Origin: Alphaproteobacteria bacterium
Lineage (GTDB): Bacteria; Pseudomonadota; Alphaproteobacteria; Micropepsales; Micropepsaceae
Length of the DNA: 14,135 bases
Assembly: GCA_028869355.1 (NCBI GenBank)
Contig: JAGWSK010000354.1
Span: forward strand, 1 to 14,135
Direction: 5' to 3'
Part shown: one piece after another, positions 6,320 to 11,638 of the stretch
Position numbering within the stretch: the first letter of the stretch is position 1
Layout: the number at the start of each line of letters is the position of its first letter
Notes under the pieces: generated by a model
The model's database searches: none
What the model saw: only the letters and a program-made list of their open reading frames with translations
What the model was told of the DNA's origin: nothing
Program-made: the position numbers and the translations under genes

Positions 6320-6650
6320 CTTTCTTTCTCCGGCGGCCGCCGAGGTGAAGCTCAGCCGGGACGCATTAGGGTTAACGGCCCGACGGACCCAGCGAAAACC
6401 CGGCTATCCGTCGTTGGTGGCTTGCAAATTCAGGCGGATTTCAAGACGTACTTTAGGCGCCGGACAATAGACTCGCGTCGTGCAGTCAACAAGTTTGTGC
6501 ATGGCCCCGCCGGTGCTCCCCGGCAAAATTGGCCCACTCAAGGGTAGAGGATCGAGGACCAGCCTGTCCGTCGTACTTCCCTCGCTATTACGAATTGAGT
6601 AAACTATCTCTTCTAATCTTTGCGAATGCGCCTTCGTTGAGGGGGGATGC
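6320..6650. other. Intergenic region between the divergent dehydrogenase and luxR-type genes
   Basis: About 330 bases with no supported gene. It should hold both divergent promoters. The right end (about 6585-6625) is clearly AT-richer than the surroundings and includes TCTAAT (6613-6618), a plausible -10 for the luxR-type gene, but I find no convincing -35 at proper spacing. A purine-rich GGAG site for the - strand gene is at 6328-6331 and a G-rich Shine-Dalgarno stretch precedes 6651. A weak hairpin (GCCGG/CCGGC, 6509-6524) is present. I see no dyad here as good as the one in front of luxI. Confidence 0.5.
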
Positions 6651-7376
6651 GTGCGCTCGACTCTAAGAGATGCGCTGGACTTCGTGGAGCGGTTGCAGAG
6701 CTTCGGCGAAATGCACGCTGCCTGGAAGGCATTCCTCGACTACACGTCGCAATTCGGATTCACGACGGGCGCACTTGCCGATATGCCGGGCCCCGGTGAA
6801 AGGCTCCAGGATACTGTGCTCTGTCTTTCATGGCCTGAAGAATGGAGCAGTCGTTATCTTGAAAGAAATTATATCCGGGATGATCCTGCCCGGTTGCATC
6901 TGAACCGCACGGTTGAGCCTTATACTTGGCGGCAGTGTGTCTCGTGTGAAGACTATAGCCCCTACCAAAAAAACATCTTTTACGAAGCTGCAGAGTGTGG
7001 ACTGAAGGAGGGCATCATCTTTCCGATGCCGGGGCTACGGTCTGGACCGGCGCTGGTGACAATCGCCGGCGAAAAAGCCACTGTCAGTGATGATGACCTC
7101 ATGCGGCTGCATCTCGCGGCAATTTACACGCATGCGGTGGTCCGAAAATTGTCGGGAAAGCGCGGCGACGCCGCCAGACCAACATTTTCACCACGCGAGC
7201 GGGAGTGCCTGCAATGGTACGCTGCCGGCAAATCCGAATGGGAAATCGGCGAGATCCTGTCGATCAGCGAAAAAACGGCAAATACCTATCTTGAACGCGC
7301 GAAACAGAAATTCGGAGTCGCAACGCGCAAACAGGCCATTGTCGCGGCGCTGCGCAGCGGAGTGATACAGTACTGA
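6651..7376 (+). CDS. LuxR-family quorum-sensing transcriptional regulator
   Basis: A 241-residue acyl-homoserine-lactone receptor with an autoinducer-binding domain (about 20-165) and a GerE-type helix-turn-helix (about 178-238). The residues nearly invariant in this family are all present at TraR spacing: W65, Y69, D78-P79, W93 and G121 in the ligand pocket (TraR W57, Y61, D70-P71, W85, G113), and E183, L187 and G193 in the DNA-binding domain (TraR E178, L182, G188). It is thus a full-length canonical receptor, not a ligand-free LuxR solo. The start is GTG at 6651, chosen because it is preceded by a strong G-rich Shine-Dalgarno stretch (GAGGGGGGA). The overlapping ATG four bases upstream is in another frame. 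It lies 87 bases before its cognate synthase gene and would bind the dyad at 7388-7408. Confidence 0.95.
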   Translation: MRSTLRDALDFVERLQSFGEMHAAWKAFLDYTSQFGFTTGALADMPGPGERLQDTVLCLSWPEEWSSRYLERNYIRDDPARLHLNRTVEPYTWRQCVSCEDYSPYQKNIFYEAAECGLKEGIIFPMPGLRSGPALVTIAGEKATVSDDDLMRLHLAAIYTHAVVRKLSGKRGDAARPTFSPRERECLQWYAAGKSEWEIGEILSISEKTANTYLERAKQKFGVATRKQAIVAALRSGVIQY

Positions 7377-7387
7377 GCCGGCGCCGA

Positions 7388-7408
7388 ATGTAGGTGCCTC
7401 ACCGACAT
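7388..7408. promoter_or_regulatory. Candidate lux box upstream of luxI
   Basis: An inverted repeat with 9-base arms, ATGTAGGTG and CACCGACAT, around a 3-base centre CCT; eight of nine arm positions are complementary. It lies alone in the 87-base gap between the luxR-type and luxI-type genes, 55 bases before the synthase ATG. That is where LuxR-family activators usually bind. If it overlaps the -35 in the usual way (centre near -42), transcription would start around 7440. The promoter elements downstream are poor, as expected for an activator-dependent promoter. Binding is not shown. Confidence 0.6.
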
Positions 7409-7424
7409 GCAATAGAGAAACATC

Positions 7425-7466
7425 CGTCCCATCCTCTTCGCAGTACCGACGACGAGGGATGGGATG
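7425..7466 (+). promoter_or_regulatory. Stem that would sequester the luxI ribosome site and start codon
   Basis: CGTCCCATCCTC (7425-7436) can pair with GAGGGATGGGATG (7454-7466), giving 12 pairs including one G-U, with one bulged G and a 17-base loop. The right arm contains the Shine-Dalgarno GAGGG and the entire ATG of luxI. The stem can form only in RNAs that start upstream of 7425, such as read-through from luxR. An RNA begun near 7440 from the lux-box promoter would lack the left arm. The pairing is seen directly; a regulatory role is inferred. Confidence 0.5.
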
Positions 7467-8111
7467 ATTTATATCATCGACCGCCGTAACCGGGCGGGCT
7501 TTTCTGAACAGCTTGATCAGATGTTCCGGCTGCGGCACGAGATTTATGTCAAGAGACGCGGGTGGAAAGCCCTCGAAAGGGCCGACGGACGGGACATTGA
7601 CCAGTTCGACACAGACAACACCGTGTACCTGCTGGCGATTGATGATGCGGGCTCAGTCTGCGGCGGACTCCGCCTGAATCCGACCACCGGTCCGCACCTC
7701 ATTCGCGACATTTTTCCCCACACCGTTTCAGGCGAAATTCCCACCGGCGAACAGATCTATGAGTTCACGCGCTGGTTTGTCGTCAAAGAGCGTATTTCAC
7801 CGGAAGAGAACCGGCGTGTCGCGGGCGAACTTCTGGTCGCGATGCTCGAATACGGCAAAAGCATTGGCCTCACTCATATCAGCCTGTGTTGCGATGCCTT
7901 CTTCTGGAAAACGATGCTGGAGACGCATTGGGATGTTCGCCGCCTCGGACCGGTCATCCGCTACCCCGAAGGCAAATGCATTTCGGTTCTGTTCGACGTG
8001 TCGGATCGAATGATCTCGAACACGCGCGAAGTTCGTGGCGTGCGCGGGCCTGTCTGGCGCTATGCCCTTTCGGCTCCCGCCGCCGAGATCAAATATCAGC
8101 TTGCTGCGTGA
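7464..8111 (+). CDS. LuxI-family acyl-homoserine-lactone synthase
   Basis: A 215-residue autoinducer synthase, which joins an acyl group from acyl-ACP or acyl-CoA to S-adenosylmethionine and releases the homoserine lactone. The conserved LuxI residues are in place: R24, W34, D46, D49, R70, E100 and R103 (EsaI R24, W34, D45, D48, R68, E97, R100). They sit in FRLRHEIYVKRRGW, DQFDTDNTVYLLA, GGLRLNP and YEFTRWFV. The usual phenylalanine at position 28 is tyrosine here. Acyl-chain specificity cannot be read off. The Shine-Dalgarno GAGGG is five bases before the ATG, inside a possible stem. It forms a cognate pair with the upstream receptor and is followed six bases after its stop by a 68-codon gene and then a PhyH dioxygenase, probably one operon ending at the terminator at 9379-9415. 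Confidence 0.95.
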   Translation: MIYIIDRRNRAGFSEQLDQMFRLRHEIYVKRRGWKALERADGRDIDQFDTDNTVYLLAIDDAGSVCGGLRLNPTTGPHLIRDIFPHTVSGEIPTGEQIYEFTRWFVVKERISPEENRRVAGELLVAMLEYGKSIGLTHISLCCDAFFWKTMLETHWDVRRLGPVIRYPEGKCISVLFDVSDRMISNTREVRGVRGPVWRYALSAPAAEIKYQLAA

Positions 8112-8117
8112 GGAACC

Positions 8118-8324
8118 ATGGCGAAGGCGGACGAACTCCAGGCCGAAGTTCACCGAATACGCGAAATTCTGGAGACCATTCACGACCCATATGACCGCTA
8201 TCAGCTCACCCTGTTGTTTGAAACGGCAGCCCGTACCTTCATGCGCGGCGGCCCGGCGACACCTCAGAAGGCCGTAAAGGGAAAAAGGCAATGCAAAGCG
8301 CCGACCAATACCCTGCTGAACTGA
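8118..8324 (+). CDS. Small protein of unknown function (68 aa) between luxI and PhyH genes
   Basis: I do not recognise this protein. It has a good Shine-Dalgarno (GAGGAA, five bases before ATG), lies six bases after the synthase stop, and its last 34 bases overlap the start of the dioxygenase gene in another frame, all of which support real translation. Residues 2-42 look like one or two amphipathic helices broken at DPYD (KADELQAEVHRIREILETI, then RYQLTLLFETAARTFM). The C-terminal 25 residues are basic and low in structure (KAVKGKRQCKAP). No signal peptide or membrane segment is present, so it is likely cytosolic. Its position suggests a role tied to the synthase or the dioxygenase, for instance as a partner protein or a translational coupler. 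That is inference only. Confidence 0.7.
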   Translation: MAKADELQAEVHRIREILETIHDPYDRYQLTLLFETAARTFMRGGPATPQKAVKGKRQCKAPTNTLLN

Positions 8325-9289
8325 CGGATGCACAGCGGCGGCATTTTTCCGAACACGGATATGTTCGTCTGAGAGGCGTGCTCACGACCGATGAAATCGC
8401 GATGCTGCGCCAGGCAATGGCGCGCGCCCAAAGCAGTTTCGAATTGAGTCCGAACAGCTACAATGTGACGGTCGCCGCTGACAGCGTGTGGAATCACGAA
8501 GCGGTTGACGACCGCGGCCCTGTTAAACACGACCTTGCCGCTCTCGCGGCAGCCATCCGGGCATACGATCTGCCGCGCCTTGCCGATCCTCCTGCCGATG
8601 GCGGCACGCGCGGCAATTTTCTGCTCGATACGGGCGTGTGGCGGCGGGTGCCGGAATTGGCGAAATTCGCGCTCGGCGAGAAGATCGCGGGATTTTCCGC
8701 GCAACTCCTCAATGTGCCGGCCATTCGATACTATGACGACCAGATGTTCATCAAAGAGGCTGGTGCGGTGGATCGCGCCGCATTTCACCAGGACCTGCCC
8801 TATTTTCATCTCGATGGTAACTGCGGGTGCGTGTTCTGGATTCCGCTGAACAGCGTCAGGGCAGGCGGTGGCCGGGTGGGTTACATTCCGGGCTCGCATC
8901 GTTGGCACAAGATGTTCAAGGCAAACGTTTTCATCAGCGAATTACCCTTCCCGGGCGCCGAAGGTGAAACCATGCCCCAGATCGAGGCCAATCCTGAAGC
9001 ATATGGAGTACAATACCTCGAGGCCGAGCCCGGCGATGTGCTTGTGCATCATTTCCTGACGGTGCACGGGTCGGAGGGCAACCGCAGCAACACGCTTCGC
9101 GCGGCGTTTTCGCTCCGCTATTGCGATGCGGAACTCAGATATCGCCACCGGCCGGGAGCGCCGGCGCAGCCTCAGCACAAAACCGGCCTGAAAGACGGAG
9201 ACCCGCTCGACGACGATATTCATCCGATTGTCTGGCCGAAAACCAGGCGGACCGGAAAGGGCGCAAGTAACTTTGAAATTGCTGCGTAG
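8291..9289 (+). CDS. Phytanoyl-CoA dioxygenase (PhyH) family protein
   Basis: A 332-residue Fe(II)/2-oxoglutarate-dependent oxygenase. It opens with LTDAQRRHFSEHGYVRLRGVLT, the typical PhyH N-terminal helix and strand. The iron triad appears as H166-x-D168 in AAFHQDLPYF and H259 in HHFLTVHGSEGNRS. R270 (NTLRAAFSLRY) probably binds the 2-oxoglutarate carboxylate. GGGRVGYIPGSHRW is the family's core loop. These enzymes hydroxylate or halogenate diverse small molecules, so the name does not imply phytanic acid. The ATG at 8291 lies inside the end of the 68-codon gene, with AAGGGAAAAAGG before it, so it is translationally coupled. It is the last gene of the luxI operon before a strong terminator. 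A role in modifying an acyl or signal molecule is plausible but unproven. Confidence 0.92.
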   Translation: MQSADQYPAELTDAQRRHFSEHGYVRLRGVLTTDEIAMLRQAMARAQSSFELSPNSYNVTVAADSVWNHEAVDDRGPVKHDLAALAAAIRAYDLPRLADPPADGGTRGNFLLDTGVWRRVPELAKFALGEKIAGFSAQLLNVPAIRYYDDQMFIKEAGAVDRAAFHQDLPYFHLDGNCGCVFWIPLNSVRAGGGRVGYIPGSHRWHKMFKANVFISELPFPGAEGETMPQIEANPEAYGVQYLEAEPGDVLVHHFLTVHGSEGNRSNTLRAAFSLRYCDAELRYRHRPGAPAQPQHKTGLKDGDPLDDDIHPIVWPKTRRTGKGASNFEIAA

Positions 9290-9378
9290 GCGGAAGATGA
9301 ATTGCCGGAATTCCCGGCAGAGGATGGTCGTGAATATCTCGGCAAACGGGAAATCAAACCATCCCTGTCAGGGCGGGA

Positions 9379-9415
9379 CGGTCGGGTAGTCCCCCTACCC
9401 GACCGCTCTCTTTTT
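9379..9415 (+). terminator. Rho-independent terminator of the luxI-PhyH operon
   Basis: CGGTCGGGTAG (9379-9389) and CTACCCGACCG (9395-9405) form a perfect 11-bp stem with loop TCCCC, followed by CTCTCTTTTT. It stands 90 bases after the PhyH stop and before the convergent MmgE/PrpD gene. On the other strand the stem lacks a T-tract, so it acts for the + strand. Confidence 0.93.
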
Positions 9416-9469
9416 CAAACTACATTATGTTGCAAAGCCTGCCGAAACATTTTTTGGCGCTGTTCAATT

Positions 9470-10867
9470 TCAGGCTGTGAGTAACGATGCAATCTCTCTT
9501 GCATCAGCGATTCCTTCGAGACTCAGCACCATGTCACGGATTTTGCACAACCGCTGAGGCGGCAAATTCGCGCATAATTTGGTAAATTTTTCGATAATGA
9601 TTTCATCTGGCGGAAAATTCTCTTCAGACCCCTTGGGAGCTTCGACGGATTCGCCGAGAGTCACGCCGTTGCGCAGATACACGGTCAGCCGGACCATATG
9701 ACGATATTTTCCGCCGCGGGCGGTAATTTCCCGGTCTTCGGTCACCTTAACTTTTTGTGCCAGGGCGATCCGCTCCGGATTGCGAATGGCATTCGGCGAG
9801 AATTGCTCGACAAAGACATCTCCTTCCAGAAGCAGCGTTGCAATGCAGAACGGCAAATTGAGCTGAGCGGCGGTCATGCCTTCCGGCCGATACGTCCAGC
9901 CGGCATGCTCCAACGTCGCGCGCGAACAGTGAACGACGATCTGTTCTACATCTGCCACATCGAAAGGATGGCGCTCACGGATTTTTCGCAGCGCATCGAG
10001 AGATGTGTGGTTCGTGCTCACGCAGGAATAAAGCTTCGCCGATATACGCATGGTCTCGAAACTTTCGCCAAGACCCGCGATCAGCTCTTCGCGGTCGAAA
10101 CGATTGGGCGAAGCCGAAAAAGTTGTGCAGAATCCGCCATATGGATTTTCAAAAATATCGGTAATGCCGGTAAAGCCGCGCTCGGCCAGCAGCGCGGCGT
10201 AAAGTCCGCTCTGGGCGGCGCGGCCGGCATGCATGCGCTTGACCATGGACCCGAACTGGGCGGCCATGAGTCCGCTCGCCTGGGTGCCTGCAATACCAAG
10301 CGCATGCACGATTTTTTCGGCCGGCAGTTGCAGCGCGGCAGATGCCGCCGCCGCGGCGGAGAATACGCCGACCGTCGCGCCCGAATGCCAACCCTGCACC
10401 AGATGTTGCGGCCCCATGCACATGCCCACGCGCGGGCCGATTTCAAAGCCTGCCACGGCCGCCCGCAGGAAAGCTCGCCCGGTCATGCCACGCAACTCGG
10501 CAATCGCCAGTAACGGCGGCAAAGTTACGGCGCCGACATGCAGCACGCCCTGACGGTGCACATCATCGAGTTCAAAACTTTGCACCAGAGCGCCGTTGGC
10601 AAGCGCTGCATGGGGTGCCGACAAACGCAGGCCTGTGCCCCAAACTCGACATGCCGGAGTGGAGTCGAGGCCGGCAAGCGTTTCGCAAAGGATCCGGCTC
10701 CATTCGAGTCTGGCCCCAAACAGCGCGCAGCCAAGCGCGTCCAGGATCAGCAGTTTGATGCGCGCGATCACTTCCGGCGGAATCGCCTCGAACGTCAGGC
10801 CGGCCACAAATTCGGCCATTCGGGCAGTGTAGGGATTGTGTTCTTTCGCGTTCGGGACCGCGGTCAT
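9470..10867 (-). CDS. MmgE/PrpD family protein
   Basis: A 465-residue member of the MmgE/PrpD fold, which includes 2-methylcitrate dehydratase and cis-aconitate decarboxylase. Visible family features are the helical N-terminus (YTARMAEFVAGLTFEAIPPE, KLLILDALGCALFG), NGALVQSFELDDVH, GWHSGATVGVFSAAAAA with H161, VKRMHAGRAAQSGLYAALLAERGFTG with K210, and STNHTSLDAL with H287. These are the expected positions of active-site His and Lys residues, although the spacing to the last histidine is not identical to the decarboxylase. The substrate is unknown; neither prpB nor prpC is nearby, so propionate catabolism is not supported. The ATG is preceded by TATACT at six bases, a -10-like box that would give a leaderless RNA. 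It is divergent from the ABC transporter and convergent with the quorum-sensing operon. Confidence 0.92.
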   Translation of the reverse strand: MTAVPNAKEHNPYTARMAEFVAGLTFEAIPPEVIARIKLLILDALGCALFGARLEWSRILCETLAGLDSTPACRVWGTGLRLSAPHAALANGALVQSFELDDVHRQGVLHVGAVTLPPLLAIAELRGMTGRAFLRAAVAGFEIGPRVGMCMGPQHLVQGWHSGATVGVFSAAAAASAALQLPAEKIVHALGIAGTQASGLMAAQFGSMVKRMHAGRAAQSGLYAALLAERGFTGITDIFENPYGGFCTTFSASPNRFDREELIAGLGESFETMRISAKLYSCVSTNHTSLDALRKIRERHPFDVADVEQIVVHCSRATLEHAGWTYRPEGMTAAQLNLPFCIATLLLEGDVFVEQFSPNAIRNPERIALAQKVKVTEDREITARGGKYRHMVRLTVYLRNGVTLGESVEAPKGSEENFPPDEIIIEKFTKLCANLPPQRLCKIRDMVLSLEGIADAREIASLLTA

Positions 10868-10936
10868 GGGAACAGTATACGGCCAGGCGGGTGTGACTGA
10901 ATCGACAATTCCGCGCGCCCGAGGCTAACTCAACAT

Positions 10937-11638
10937 ATGATGGAGCCGATGCTCGCCCCAAAACCCACCCCGTTGCCCCTGCTTGAAGTCAGCGGCGTAA
11001 GCAAGACTGTCCCCGGTGGACGGGTGCTCTTTTCAGACCTGCAACTTTCAGTCGAGTCTGGTGAATTCGTTGCAATCATGGGTGAATCCGGCGCCGGAAA
11101 ATCCACACTCCTCAACCTCATCGCCGGCCTCGATACTCCGGATGCCGGAAGCATCGCGATTGAAGGAGAAGCACTGGAACAGCTCGGCGATGATGACCGC
11201 ACGAGGCTGCGGCGGCGGACCATCGGCTTTGTCTTTCAGGCCTTTCACGTGCTGCCGCATTTGACGCTGGCGCAGAATGTCGCTTTACCGCTGGTTCTGC
11301 TTCAGACGGGCGGGAAACCTGCGCTCGAACGCGCATCCGAAATGCTCGCGGCGGTGGGCCTTGCCGGACGCGATAGGGATTATCCGCAACAACTGTCCGG
11401 CGGGGAATTACAGCGTGTGGCGATCGCGCGCGCGCTGGTTCACCATCCATCGCTGATCCTCGCAGACGAGCCCACGGGGAATCTCGATCCGGAAACAGCG
11501 GCAAGGATTCTCGACCTGTTTTCGTCCGAGATTCGGCGGTCGGGCGTTTCGGTGGTGCTGGCGACCCATTCCCATATTGCCGCATCGGTCGCCAACCGCG
11601 TCCACATGCTCACCCGCTCCGGCCTGATCCCGGCATGA
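10937..11638 (+). CDS. ABC transporter ATP-binding protein (LolD/MacB/YbbA type)
   Basis: A 233-residue ATPase subunit. Motifs in order: Walker A GESGAGKST (49-57), Q-loop Q101 in FVFQAFHVLPHLT, signature LSGGELQR (153-160), Walker B LILADEPTGNLD with catalytic E178, and switch histidine H211. The 'F-Q-x-[FY]-[HN]-[LV]-L-P-x-L-T' and 'LADEPTGNLD' wording is typical of the group that works with FtsX-like permeases to move lipoproteins, lipids or toxic compounds across or out of the inner membrane. There is a choice of starts at 10937, 10940 and 10949; the first is given. No clear Shine-Dalgarno sequence is visible. The stop overlaps the permease start by ATGA (11635-11638), so ATPase and permease are made together. 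Confidence 0.94.
   Translation: MMEPMLAPKPTPLPLLEVSGVSKTVPGGRVLFSDLQLSVESGEFVAIMGESGAGKSTLLNLIAGLDTPDAGSIAIEGEALEQLGDDDRTRLRRRTIGFVFQAFHVLPHLTLAQNVALPLVLLQTGGKPALERASEMLAAVGLAGRDRDYPQQLSGGELQRVAIARALVHHPSLILADEPTGNLDPETAARILDLFSSEIRRSGVSVVLATHSHIAASVANRVHMLTRSGLIPA

Noticed and set aside
9441..9458. Hairpin GCCGAAA/TTTTGGC near the end of the MmgE/PrpD gene, considered as its terminator
   Set aside because: The stem needs a G-U pair and has no T-tract on the - strand side, so it is too weak to call.
9302..9484. 60-codon frame starting at TTG downstream of the PhyH gene
   Set aside because: It runs straight through the strong intrinsic terminator at 9379-9415, has no ribosome site, and its product resembles nothing.
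9698..10513. 271-codon + strand frame inside the MmgE/PrpD gene
   Set aside because: Antisense shadow of a gene with clear family motifs; its own product is low in recognisable structure and rich in Arg and His.
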